This document shows positions 54,764 to 63,717 of a DNA stretch of 64,000 nt, piece after piece. The notes beneath the pieces were generated by a model, which was not told the origin of the DNA, made no database searches, and worked only from the letters and a program-made list of their open reading frames with translations. The stretch lies in NCBI GenBank assembly GCA_938017975.1, contig CALIKQ010000003.1, positions 122,912 through 186,911 on the forward strand, in the 5' to 3' direction. Position 1 is the first letter of the stretch. The number at the start of each line of letters is the position of its first letter. The stretch is from an uncultured Pseudomonadales bacterium. Lineage in GTDB: Bacteria > Pseudomonadota > Gammaproteobacteria > Pseudomonadales > Azotimanducaceae. Position numbers and translations under genes: made by a program.

Positions 54764-56179
54764 CTAAGCAACACTGGATGCACGTTCTACCGCGAAGGGC
54801 TCGATAAGGTTCAGCACTTCAGCGGTCTTTTGGTGCAAGACTTCTGCATCCTGCGCCGATTCAAAATTAAAACGCATCAGATCCTCGGTTGTTGAGGGGC
54901 TCATACTCATTCGAAACGATTCTGAGTCAGCAAAAGATCGAAGTGCCCCTACTTCAAGATCGAGCTCATTTGGTTTGAGAACGCCCTCAAGTGCATCCAC
55001 CAACCCAGTGACATCGTCGACCTTAAAACTCAGTTCAGGGCCCACCGCAACCTCCGCTCGATAACGCGCTGCAACATCGGCCAAGCTTGTATCTAAATTT
55101 GAGATAACGTCGAGCATCGTGAGCCAAGCCAACATACCCGAATCAATACCACCGAGCTGCCCGAAATAATGATGGGCCGAAGACTCCCCCCCGTACACCG
55201 CGCCAGTATCCAGCAACGCCTCTCTCATCGGGCTAGACCCAGTGGCCACTCTGATTCCGATGCCGGACTGTCTTTCGAGCGCACGCTCAGCACTCAGAAC
55301 AAGTTTCGTATCATGAACCACCTTTCGGTCTGGTCGCCCCGCCAAAAAGTGATCAATCATAATCGCCATCGTATGCGCGTTAGCAATAACCTCACCGGCA
55401 CCATCAAAAAAAACACATCGATCGCAATCCCCATCCCATGCTACACCAACACCGGCATTTGAGCTTTGGACAAAGCGCGACATCTCTCCTGCGAGACGTG
55501 CCTTCAGCGGATCCGGCCCCTCGGCGGGCAATTCATCCGTGGTCTGATGAAGCCAAGTCACGTTCAGTCCTAAACGTTCCGCCAAGGGCTCAGCAACGAG
55601 CCTCGCAGTCCCATTCAAACCATTTAGTGCGATCAGTTGATCTTGTACAGAGTAGCTTCTCGACCCAACCAATTCGTCAACATATTGGTCAATCAGTGGT
55701 AACGCCCTGACCTTTTCGTTGCCTGCAACTTCGGAGGACAATCTGGTTTTCGAGGAAAAGATATTTTGCTGATTTAAATCACTGCGGACCCGGTCCAAAA
55801 GCCTGCGTGTGCTACCTTTTGCCTGAATACCACCGAACAATTTAAAGCCATTGTCTGGTTCAGGATTATGACTCGCGGTCACCATCACACCAGCCGCAAC
55901 CAAACCCTTTTGAACAGCAAATGCCACAATCTCTGTAGGACACCGTCCAAGATCCATGACCGTTCGCCCTTTTCGACCCAGTCCCGTTCTCAGCGCGTCG
56001 GCTAACTCTTCGCTGGAAGCTCGGGTATCAAAACCCACGCCGATCAAACCCTCTGGAAAATGTTGTGACAAGGTCGCACCGAGTGCCAACGCAAAAGATG
56101 GATTGATTTGATCCGGAACGCGGCCCCGAAGGTCGCTGACTCTGAAGATTTCAGAGGGAATTCGATGCAAAAAGCCCAA
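54764..56179 (-). CDS. Phosphomannomutase/phosphoglucomutase
   Basis: 471 residues, alpha-D-phosphohexomutase family, AlgC/ManB-like. GVMVTASHNPEPDNGFKLFG holds the catalytic phosphoserine (TASHNP), GVAWDGDCDRCVFFDG the magnesium loop (DGDxDR), GGESSAHHYF the sugar-binding loop (GEMS position) and SMSPSTTEDLMRFNFES the phosphate-binding domain 4. It interconverts hexose-1- and -6-phosphates, mannose or glucose. TTG at 56177-56179 is the best start, preceded by AAGGTAGGTGA; the ATG internal alternatives are too far in. It is last of a probable five-gene unit with the glutamine-synthetase-like gene, after a 104-base gap. Confidence 0.85.
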   Translation of the reverse strand: MGFLHRIPSEIFRVSDLRGRVPDQINPSFALALGATLSQHFPEGLIGVGFDTRASSEELADALRTGLGRKGRTVMDLGRCPTEIVAFAVQKGLVAAGVMVTASHNPEPDNGFKLFGGIQAKGSTRRLLDRVRSDLNQQNIFSSKTRLSSEVAGNEKVRALPLIDQYVDELVGSRSYSVQDQLIALNGLNGTARLVAEPLAERLGLNVTWLHQTTDELPAEGPDPLKARLAGEMSRFVQSSNAGVGVAWDGDCDRCVFFDGAGEVIANAHTMAIMIDHFLAGRPDRKVVHDTKLVLSAERALERQSGIGIRVATGSSPMREALLDTGAVYGGESSAHHYFGQLGGIDSGMLAWLTMLDVISNLDTSLADVAARYRAEVAVGPELSFKVDDVTGLVDALEGVLKPNELDLEVGALRSFADSESFRMSMSPSTTEDLMRFNFESAQDAEVLHQKTAEVLNLIEPFAVERASSVA

Positions 56180-56283
56180 GTCACCTACCTTGATTCGTGC
56201 GTGCTACTTTAGGAACAAGTCTGCGAATATTACCTCAAAATGGAAAGAATCGACATTTGAAGCCGTTTAAATCACCCCGGCCA

Positions 56284-56988
56284 TCACCCGGCGATAAAAT
56301 CAATGATCCAACGAGCGACACGCTGCTGATCCGGTGCACGACTCAGTGATTCAATCGCAGTCGAAAATTTTTCTTCGCCCACTGCCGCTCTGCGAATATC
56401 GAGCAAAGCCCTAGCATAGGCAACACCAAATTCCGGATGACCTTGAAACGTCAAGATATGATCATCCACCAGCATCCCGGCAATGGGACAAAAGGCACTC
56501 GACGCCAACACACGGCCACCTACGGGCAACTCAGAGACTTGGTCTTGATGACTCGATAGCAAGCCAAAGCGAGTACCTGCAGGGACATCTGAACCGAGAT
56601 CCAATAATAACTCTGTCTCATGTCGTCCAACGCCCCAACCACGTGGACTTTTTTCTGTTTTACCGCCTAATTCTTGCGCCACCAACTGATGGCCAAAGCA
56701 GATTCCCACCAGTTTCTTTCTGCGCTGATGCAAGGTTCGAACAAACTGTCCAAGGGCGATGATCCAAGGTTCATCCTCATAGACACTGCGCTTGCTACCC
56801 GTTATCAGATAACCAGCGCAGTCGTCGATCAAATTTGGATAATCTCCTTGTTCTACGTCGTAGACAATTACCTCAACCCCTTCTACCACTCCGGTCAGAA
56901 GATGCTCGAACATGTCAGAATAATCTCCGTGTGCCCCCTGTAAATCTGGCATCACGCTGTCTGCTTTTAATATTCCAATTTTAATCAT
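56284..56988 (-). CDS. Class I glutamine amidotransferase
   Basis: 234 residues. KKLVGICFGHQLVAQELGGK contains the nucleophile Cys and GHPEF the catalytic His/Glu region (FQGHPEFG), so the triad is complete. It resembles the free-standing GMP-synthase-like amidotransferases. These hydrolyse glutamine or, in some clusters, gamma-glutamyl compounds. It lies 36 bases after the glutamine-synthetase-like gene, where it could release the amine or acid after gamma-glutamyl transfer (compare PuuD in polyamine breakdown); this role is inference. GGAG precedes the ATG. Confidence 0.87.
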   Translation of the reverse strand: MIKIGILKADSVMPDLQGAHGDYSDMFEHLLTGVVEGVEVIVYDVEQGDYPNLIDDCAGYLITGSKRSVYEDEPWIIALGQFVRTLHQRRKKLVGICFGHQLVAQELGGKTEKSPRGWGVGRHETELLLDLGSDVPAGTRFGLLSSHQDQVSELPVGGRVLASSAFCPIAGMLVDDHILTFQGHPEFGVAYARALLDIRRAAVGEEKFSTAIESLSRAPDQQRVARWIIDFIAG

Positions 56989-57024
56989 GGCATCTCCATT
57001 TCGCGCCCTTCAAGATGATCAGTA

Positions 57025-58392
57025 TCAAATGATCTCGAAGTATCGAGACAGCTGCCAATCATTCAAATGGCGCTCGTATTCCTTAACCTCCCAATAGCGG
57101 CTGGATGAAAAATGAGCTTGGAAGGCGGCACCAAAAATATCTTCCACCGCGTTTGATGTTTCGAACAGACGGGTTGCATCCAATAAATTCGTTGAGAACT
57201 GATCTTTAGGATCGAGCGCATCTTGAAGATCATACGCATTGCCCTCAATTGGCGCGGCAAGCGATAACTGCTGCTCGATCCCAAGCAATCCAGCACCCAA
57301 CGTTGCCGCCGCTGTTAAGTAAGGATTGGCATCTGCCGAACCCACGCGAAACTCCATCCGCTGAGATTGCGCTGATCCCCTGATGACTCGAAGCGCACAG
57401 GTCCGATTTTCGACGCCCCACGTTGACGCTGTTGGCGCCCAAGCGCCTTTAACCAGTCGACTATAACTATTGATCGTTGGCGCTACCGCCGCCAAAACGT
57501 CGGGTAGATAGGCCTGAACACCGGCAACATAGGATTTCATCACCGAGCTCATCCCGAGTGGGTCGTTGGGCTCAAAAAAAACACTGGCACCAGAACTTGA
57601 AGACTGCAGAGACTGATGAACATGACCACTTTGTCCGGGATAGTCCATAGACCACTTCGCCATGAAGGTTGCAATCATGCCGCGCTTTTGAAAGAAAGCC
57701 TTGGTTAACGTCTTAAAAAGAGCGGCCTTATCAGCCGCTTCGAGCGCCGAATCGACCGCAATTGCCGCCTCCCAAACCCCCGGGCCGGTCTCGCAGTGAA
57801 CCCCTTCAAGGGCAACGCCATGGTCTTCGCAGTAATCCATAAATTCATTGAACAAATCCGACAATGCAAACGTGCGAAGCGCTGAGTAACCAAAATTTCC
57901 AGGTGTGAGAGGAACCAGATTCTGATAGCCCTTGCCAGCAGCCGACTCCGATGTCTCTTTAAAGATAAAAAACTCGTACTCAAATGCCATTCTCGCCGCA
58001 AAGCCCAAACCTTCGGCGCGGCTTAACACGGATTTCAACCTACTACGTGGACAGATGGGGTGTGACTCTCCACCTTCAACAAACTCGGCCAAAAAAAGCG
58101 GGATACCCCCTTCCTCATGAAGGCGACGCTCCGTTAAAAGATCTAATCGGTAGAGCGCGTCCGGAAATGCGGTATGCCAGCCCGTAAAACTAGCATTGTC
58201 ATAGAGCTGATCATTAACATCCCAACCCAAGACGCAATCGCAGAAACCAGAGACCCCTTCGGCGACACTCGCAAATTTTTCTAGACTTAAATATTTTCCC
58301 CGCATCACGCCATCAACATCGGTAAAAACGACTTTTACTCGGCGTATGCCCTCAGCTCGATAGGCTTCTATCAGGTTTGTTCCCAGACTCAT
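57025..58392 (-). CDS. Glutamine-synthetase-like gamma-glutamyl ligase (GlnA/PuuA type)
   Basis: 455 residues from ATG at 58390-58392, preceded by AGGTGG and one base after the symporter stop. The N-terminal VVFTDVDGVMRGKYLSLEKF, the metal/glutamate region CETGPGVWEAAI, ATFMAKWSMDYPGQSGHVHQSLQ and NRTCALRVI/RMEFRVGSADANPYL show an intact GS type I/PuuA-like active site. It is shorter than biosynthetic GlnA and lacks the adenylylation Tyr loop I can recognise. Paired with an SSS transporter and a class I amidotransferase, it more likely gamma-glutamylates an imported amine than makes glutamine. Confidence 0.87.
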   Translation of the reverse strand: MSLGTNLIEAYRAEGIRRVKVVFTDVDGVMRGKYLSLEKFASVAEGVSGFCDCVLGWDVNDQLYDNASFTGWHTAFPDALYRLDLLTERRLHEEGGIPLFLAEFVEGGESHPICPRSRLKSVLSRAEGLGFAARMAFEYEFFIFKETSESAAGKGYQNLVPLTPGNFGYSALRTFALSDLFNEFMDYCEDHGVALEGVHCETGPGVWEAAIAVDSALEAADKAALFKTLTKAFFQKRGMIATFMAKWSMDYPGQSGHVHQSLQSSSSGASVFFEPNDPLGMSSVMKSYVAGVQAYLPDVLAAVAPTINSYSRLVKGAWAPTASTWGVENRTCALRVIRGSAQSQRMEFRVGSADANPYLTAAATLGAGLLGIEQQLSLAAPIEGNAYDLQDALDPKDQFSTNLLDATRLFETSNAVEDIFGAAFQAHFSSSRYWEVKEYERHLNDWQLSRYFEII

Positions 58393-58393
58393 G

Positions 58394-60154
58394 CTAATCC
58401 ACCTTTTTAGGAATTCTGATCGACCGCACCATTTCTTGAACAGCAACAGGCGGCGCAGGAGTGATCCGCATCACAACCGCTGATACAAAAAAGTTCAAAA
58501 GCATACCCAAGGTACCGATCCCTTCGGGCGAAATACCAAACCACCAGTATTCAGCCTGGTTCATCTCCGGGGCAAGAAACTTGAAAAACACAATATATCC
58601 CGCCGTCAGTGTCAGACCACTCAACATACCTGCAATGGCCGCTTCTTTGTTCATCCGCGTTGAAAAGATGCCCAACAAAATAACAGGAAAAAAGCTCGCA
58701 GCAGCAAGACCAAAGGCAAACGCAACCACTTCTGCAACAAATCCCGGGGGATAGATCCCGAAAAGACCCGCTACAAAAATCGCCAGTGCCGCAGCGACTC
58801 GCGCCCACCTCAGCTCTTGAGCATCGGTCAAATTCTTTGCCAAGGTGTTTCTCAGCAGGTCGTGAGAAATTGCTGAAGAGATGACCAGCAGCAAGCCTGC
58901 TGCTGTCGATAAGGCAGCGGCCAACCCACCTGCTGCCACCAACGCCACAACCCAATTAGGCAGCTGAGCAATTTCGGGATGCGCGAGCACAATAATGTCG
59001 CGGTCGATATATAGCTCATTGGCGTTATCGGTCTGGACATTGCTCACAAGACGCTGCCCTAGTTGCCCCCGATCATCTGTGAACACCGGCTTTGAGGGCG
59101 ATAAAGCCGCACCGCCGCGATATTGAAGCTTTCCATCATTATTCTTGTCGGTCCATGCCAATAAGCCGGAGTCCTCCCATTTACCAAACCAATCCGGCAA
59201 TTCGGCGTAACTTGCTTCATTCAGCGAGTCAATGATATTCAGTCGAGCAAACGCTGCAACCGCCGGCGCGGTGGTATACAACAGGGCAATAAAGATCAGG
59301 GCATAACCCGCCGAGATCCGTGCATCACGAACCTTCGGTACCGTAAAGAATCGGACAATCACGTGGGGTAACCCTGCGGTTCCAGCCATCAAAGCAGCTG
59401 TGATAAAAAACATGTCAACGGTGGATTTACGTCCCTCAGTGAACGCAGCCATTCCCAGCTCTTCGGTTAGCCCATCGAGCTTCTCAAGCAAGAACAACCC
59501 CGAACCGTCATTCACTGTCGACCCAAACCCCAGCATCGGCAAGGGCACGTTGGTCAACATTAAAGAGATATAGATTGCTGGAACCAAGTAAGCAAAGATC
59601 AACACGCAGTACTGCGCCACCTGAGTGTAGGTTATCCCCTTCATACCTCCAAGCACTGCATAAAAAAACACGATGCCCATTCCTATGATGACACCCATTT
59701 CTATCTCGACCTCAAGGAACCGGGAAAAAACAATGCCTACACCGCGCATCTGTCCCGCTATGTAGGTAAACGAAATAAAAATAACGCACAGCACTGCAAC
59801 AACCCGCGCGGTCTGGGAGTAATAGCGATCACCCACAAAATCTGGGACGGTAAACTTGGCAAATTTTCGTAAATAGGGTGCAAGACACAAAGCCAACAAA
59901 ACATACCCGCCAGTCCAGCCCATCAGGTATCGGGCACCGTCAGCTCCCTCAAACGCAATAATGCCCGCCATGGACAAATAAGAAGCAGCCGACATCCAAT
60001 CCGCGGCGGTAGCGGCGCCATTAGCAACCGGATGAACATGCCCCCCTGCGACATAGAATTCTTGTGTGGAACCTGAGCGGCTCCATATGGCAATTGCGAT
60101 ATACAGGCCAAAAGTCAGCCCCACAAAAACATAGGTTAAAAGTTGTGCAGACAT
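58394..60154 (-). CDS. Sodium:solute symporter (SSS), ActP-like
   Basis: 586 residues with about thirteen membrane segments. FYVAGGHVHPVANGAATAADWMSAASYLSM (about 32-61) is the SSS signature, and GLPHVIVRFFTVPKVRDAR the family's cytoplasmic loop. It is of the VC_2705-like group that pairs with a DUF4212 protein. Between about 320 and 400 sits an extra hydrophilic loop with GKWEDSGLLAWTDKNNDGKLQYRG, an EF-hand-like acidic stretch (DKNNDGKL). The substrate is an organic acid or amine by analogy. Its start overlaps the DUF4212 stop in the same transcript. Confidence 0.9.
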   Translation of the reverse strand: MSAQLLTYVFVGLTFGLYIAIAIWSRSGSTQEFYVAGGHVHPVANGAATAADWMSAASYLSMAGIIAFEGADGARYLMGWTGGYVLLALCLAPYLRKFAKFTVPDFVGDRYYSQTARVVAVLCVIFISFTYIAGQMRGVGIVFSRFLEVEIEMGVIIGMGIVFFYAVLGGMKGITYTQVAQYCVLIFAYLVPAIYISLMLTNVPLPMLGFGSTVNDGSGLFLLEKLDGLTEELGMAAFTEGRKSTVDMFFITAALMAGTAGLPHVIVRFFTVPKVRDARISAGYALIFIALLYTTAPAVAAFARLNIIDSLNEASYAELPDWFGKWEDSGLLAWTDKNNDGKLQYRGGAALSPSKPVFTDDRGQLGQRLVSNVQTDNANELYIDRDIIVLAHPEIAQLPNWVVALVAAGGLAAALSTAAGLLLVISSAISHDLLRNTLAKNLTDAQELRWARVAAALAIFVAGLFGIYPPGFVAEVVAFAFGLAAASFFPVILLGIFSTRMNKEAAIAGMLSGLTLTAGYIVFFKFLAPEMNQAEYWWFGISPEGIGTLGMLLNFFVSAVVMRITPAPPVAVQEMVRSIRIPKKVD

Positions 60155-60435
60155 CAGGCGTCCTCCTCAACCTTATAGCGCCGATCCAAAGCATTCATTC
60201 GCCACACATACACAAATATCAAAACGACAAACGCATAGATTGCGCCTTGCTGAGAGAACCAGAATCCTAATTTCCATCCAAAAAAACTAAATTGATTGAG
60301 CGTATCGACCCACAAAATACCGCAACCGAAAGACACTAAAAACCAGACTGACAGAAGAGACAGCAGCGTTGTCACATTCGCTCGCCAGTACGCCTGTTGC
60401 GAATCGTTTGTCTGCTTCTTTGAATCAGAATCCAT
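60154..60435 (-). CDS. DUF4212 small membrane subunit
   Basis: 93 residues, two hydrophobic segments (about 20-40 and 55-80), with VWFLVSFGCGILWVD and GFWFSQQGAIYAFVVLIFVYVW typical of DUF4212. Proteins of this kind always precede an SSS symporter and probably form part of it. ATG at 60433-60435 follows GGAG; a start ten codons upstream is possible. It is first of the symporter/ligase/amidotransferase operon and overlaps the symporter gene by one base. Confidence 0.9.
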   Translation of the reverse strand: MDSDSKKQTNDSQQAYWRANVTTLLSLLSVWFLVSFGCGILWVDTLNQFSFFGWKLGFWFSQQGAIYAFVVLIFVYVWRMNALDRRYKVEEDA

Positions 60436-60703
60436 GGGTTTCTCCCTTTTTTGCGTCTCATTCATGGTGTTCGCAATTCTTCATGCGTTGAGCTACGCCG
60501 TCACAGGCGCTCTTACTCATGGTGACCTATTTTCAGCAACGAAGGCTATTCGTTCTGTTTTAACCTCGATGGATTAACGCCTCTCTTGAGATCCGTAATT
60601 GTCAGAGCCTTATTGTTCTATTTCATGAATCTGCGTTACGGCTCGATAAGTCCTACTTCCAGGAGGGATTATATCGCCTACCCTGATTTGGAGGATCTAA
60701 CGA

Positions 60704-62143
60704 CTAATTGATAATCACGTCGTCCTCCCCAGAATCAAGCAACGTCGACCCATCAGCTGCCGCTTCTTCAATCAGATGCTTGGGAAGTGTTTTACTTGCG
60801 CTGACCCCGAGTGCACGCATTGATTCGGCTCGTCGAAGTAAGTTGCCCCGCCCACTCGACAGTTTTTTATGCGCATCATCATATGCATTTTGAGCCGACG
60901 CCAAGCGCGAGCCAACAAGCTCAAGATCACCCACAAAGCCGACCAACTTATCATAGAGCGCGCCCGCCTTATTTGCGATCTCCTGGGCATTCGCGCTTTG
61001 ATGCTCGTAGCGCCAGATATTTTGGATCGTCCTTAATGTCACAAGCAACGTTGAAGGCGTGACAATGATTATATTGTGGTCAAACGCATCACCAAAAAGC
61101 GCATCATCGGCTTGCAGCGCCATTGAAAAAGCAGCCTCAATGGGCACAAACATCAGTACAAAATCCAAAGAACGAACGCCGATCAAGTTTTGATAGTCTT
61201 TTTCGCTCAGTTGTTTCACGTGTTGCCTTAGAGATTGCACGTGAGCCGCTGCATGGAGCGCATGCTCGCCCTCGTCTTCCGACGAGCAGTAACGCTCATA
61301 GGCGGTCAGCGAGACTTTCGAATCAACGATAATGTCCTTGCCCTCGGGCAGATGCACAACAACATCAGGCTGATAACGACGCCCCTCGTCACTCTTGAGC
61401 GAAAGCTGAACCTCATACTCTCGCCCTTTGACCAGGCCCGATTTTTCCAATACCCGCTCTAAGACGATTTCTCCCCAAGTCCCTTGGGTCTTACTTTCAC
61501 CCTTGAGCGCATTGGTTAAATTAATCGCTTCTTGGCTCATTCGAGCATTCAAGTCTCTTAAATGTTTCAGTTCATTTCGAAGAGAGAAGCGCTCCTTACT
61601 TTCCTCGCTATAGGCGGTTTCAACGCGGCTCTGAAAGTCTTTGAGTCGCTCTCCAAGCGGCTTTAGCAGCTGACTGAGCTGCTCTTCGCTCTGATGTTTG
61701 AATGTTTTTTGCTTGGATTCAAAGATTTCACCCGCCAGCGCTTTAAAAGATTCAGAAAGTTTCTCTTTTGCGCCTTCAAGCAACGCCATCTTCTCCTGAT
61801 GGTGCTGTGCCTGCTGCTCCATCGTTGTGGAAATCTGCGCGACTTGCTCCAACAAACGCACCTTTTCATCATTTAGAGCGACCCGAGCCTGTTCGGAGTC
61901 TTCCAAGCGCTGCCTTAATTCTGATTCAATATCGAGCTTCGCACTGAGGCTGGATTCGAGCTGAGCTCTTTTTTCTCGAAATTCGAGGTTTTCTACCTGA
62001 AGCATTTTGAGCTGCTCGGCAGTGTTCGTTTCAGTAGCAGCAAACGTTTTGCGGTCTCGATCCATGCGCCGCATCCAGAACAGCTGAACACCTAAAGCGA
62101 TGGCCATCAGCAGCACCAACCCAATTATTATGTTCAATTCCAT
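60704..62143 (-). CDS. rmuC: DNA recombination protein RmuC
   Basis: 479 residues. An N-terminal membrane segment (IIIGLVLLMAIALGVQLFW) is followed by a long coiled coil (about 40-190, Glu/Lys/Gln-rich) and the RmuC domain, with GSKTQGTWGEIVLERVLEKSGL-like text at about 220, YQPDVVVHLPEGKDIIVDSKVSL and FVLMFVPIEAAF. RmuC limits inverted-repeat rearrangements and has a nuclease-like core. It ends in a short acidic tail. It is free-standing with a 150-base gap upstream. Confidence 0.93.
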   Translation of the reverse strand: MELNIIIGLVLLMAIALGVQLFWMRRMDRDRKTFAATETNTAEQLKMLQVENLEFREKRAQLESSLSAKLDIESELRQRLEDSEQARVALNDEKVRLLEQVAQISTTMEQQAQHHQEKMALLEGAKEKLSESFKALAGEIFESKQKTFKHQSEEQLSQLLKPLGERLKDFQSRVETAYSEESKERFSLRNELKHLRDLNARMSQEAINLTNALKGESKTQGTWGEIVLERVLEKSGLVKGREYEVQLSLKSDEGRRYQPDVVVHLPEGKDIIVDSKVSLTAYERYCSSEDEGEHALHAAAHVQSLRQHVKQLSEKDYQNLIGVRSLDFVLMFVPIEAAFSMALQADDALFGDAFDHNIIIVTPSTLLVTLRTIQNIWRYEHQSANAQEIANKAGALYDKLVGFVGDLELVGSRLASAQNAYDDAHKKLSSGRGNLLRRAESMRALGVSASKTLPKHLIEEAAADGSTLLDSGEDDVIIN

Positions 62144-62294
62144 CGTGGCTCCTCACCGATCAACGAAATGTCAAAGACCCAAGAAGCGTCATTACTAGAG
62201 GCCAACTCAGTCTACAGCAGACTTCGCGTGCTGCTGATCCAGCGTAATCGAAGGGCTTTAAAACAGCCAGAGTTTCTAACGGTTTTTAAGGGAA

Positions 62295-63164
62295 TCAGTG
62301 CAGTAACGTAAACATTCTTCGTCGATAGCGAGAGGCCATCGGGTCCCCTTTCCCAAGCAGTTCAAAGACTTTTATCATGGTATTTCTCGCTGCATCTTCT
62401 TGCCAAGTTTTATCTTGCCCAAGCATTTTCAGCAAAACTTCTAAGGCCGCTTCTATTTGATCATCAACAACCAAAGCGCAAGCATGTTTGAACAAGCAAT
62501 CCTGGTCTGAAGGCGCTTCAGCAGCAGCCCGAGCAAGTTCGTTAAGCGGTGCCAAATCTTGTACAAACTTTACGAAATACATTCGACTTCTCGCTTTCTC
62601 AATGCCCTCGGCATCATTGGGCAAACTCGCAAGCAATGTTTCAGCTTCTTCAATGCGTTGGGTTTGGATCATAAGGTCACACAATTCTGTGTGCAGAGAA
62701 AAGTTATTGGGCTCTTGGCTCATCATCTCTCTCAACATGTCCATCGCGCTCTCGCGGTCGCCCAAGCTCACAAAATGTGCAATCTGGGCTCTGATCTGAT
62801 CACTTGGACTCATCGTGAGCTGGTCAAAGTGGGCCCGTAACTGCTCCTCCGTCTGAGGTCCCTCAAGACTTTCAAGAAGCTGGCCCTCTCTGATAATTTT
62901 GATGGTTGGCAGGCCACGCACACCGAGTTGTTGGACAATCTGAGGATTCGTTTGGACATTAACTCGAGCCCAAAATATTTTGCCCTGGTAGGCCTGCACA
63001 AGGTTTGACAGGATGGCGGTCAACGCCTCGCTTGGTGCAGCGCCCTGCGCGTAAAACTCCAAAATCACAGGGACTTGCTGGGACTTTTCGATCACCACAG
63101 CTTGAAAATTTTGGGCGTCAACTTCTGCGACAAAATTGTCGCTCGCTTGGTTGCTGATCGTCAT
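62295..63164 (-). CDS. cnoX: CnoX-like thioredoxin-TPR co-chaperone
   Basis: 289 residues. An N-terminal thioredoxin fold (about 10-115: VPVILEFYAQGAAPSEALT, VRGLPTIKIIREGQLLESLEG with the cis-Pro) is followed by TPR-like helices to the end. This is the CnoX/YbbN architecture, a holdase that hands oxidised proteins to GroEL and guards against hypochlorous acid. The CxxC is absent: the site reads A-A-P-S, with no Cys at all, unlike E. coli (SxxC). So it should have no redox activity of its own. No operon partner is seen. Confidence 0.87.
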   Translation of the reverse strand: MTISNQASDNFVAEVDAQNFQAVVIEKSQQVPVILEFYAQGAAPSEALTAILSNLVQAYQGKIFWARVNVQTNPQIVQQLGVRGLPTIKIIREGQLLESLEGPQTEEQLRAHFDQLTMSPSDQIRAQIAHFVSLGDRESAMDMLREMMSQEPNNFSLHTELCDLMIQTQRIEEAETLLASLPNDAEGIEKARSRMYFVKFVQDLAPLNELARAAAEAPSDQDCLFKHACALVVDDQIEAALEVLLKMLGQDKTWQEDAARNTMIKVFELLGKGDPMASRYRRRMFTLLH

Positions 63165-63325
63165 ACGATGTCCTCTATCCGCTCGCTTAATGTTGGACGT
63201 TCAAAGCCTGAAGGTGAACAGCAAAGACCCAAAATGCCGTATTTGGCAGAGCCTTGCGATCAGAGAATTGAACAACTGAACATTATAAGGAGACCCAAGG
63301 CAATGGGCTAGCCAAAACCCGTAGC

Positions 63326-63436
63326 CACCTTGTTATGCACCCGGCATTACTGTTCAACCCACACCTTACTGTGCAACAGACACCTTACGATGCAACAACC
63401 ACCTTACAATGCAACAAACGCCTTGTGATGCGCATC
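63326..63436. repeat. 19-bp tandem repeat array, about five to six units
   Basis: The units begin at 63343, 63362, 63381, 63400 and 63419, with an eroded copy before. Consensus is CACCTTACnnTGCAACAnA; the central three are nearly identical (CCTTAC and TGCAACA kept) and the outer ones are worn. A 19-base period does not keep a reading frame, so it is not coding. It is like an iteron array or an intergenic minisatellite. Confidence 0.8.
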
Positions 63437-63627
63437 AGGTAGGCAAAGCTTGAACGGGATTCACATTGCTTCAAGGGGGTTGGCAATCGCCTCCGGTTTT
63501 TTGAGCCACGAGGGATTTTAACTGTGAGACCTTTGGATTTACTGTTCCTGATCGACGAATGCTTTTTTGGAATCTTTGCCATTATAAATGGTCGCTTCAA
63601 TGCGGCCAGGCGTTTTTCTCTCGATGC

Positions 63628-63717
63628 GCTCTTCTGTTGAAAGCTCTTCTGTTAAAAGCTCTGCTGTTGAAAGCTCTGCTGTTGAAAGCTCTGCTGTTAA
63701 GAGCTCTTCTCTGGATG
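63628..63717. repeat. 15-bp tandem repeat, five units and a decayed sixth
   Basis: Units start at 63628, 63643, 63658, 63673 and 63688, each GCTCTnCTGTTrAAA (two adjacent ones identical); the sixth at 63703 drifts into a 12-base repeat of GGATGnGTCTTT (63714-63740). Period 15 preserves all reading frames, leaving three frames open: SSAVE/SSVK pentads on plus, ALLLK pentads on plus and NSRAF pentads on minus. I cannot decide whether any is expressed; the plus frame from 63588 has no ribosome binding site. Confidence 0.75.

Noticed and set aside
63385..63600. 71-codon basic minus-strand frame across the 19-bp repeats
   Set aside because: Runs through non-coding repeats; no homologue recognised and no ribosome binding site.
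63326..63717. CRISPR array
   Set aside because: Units are adjacent with no variable spacers and no cas genes are present.
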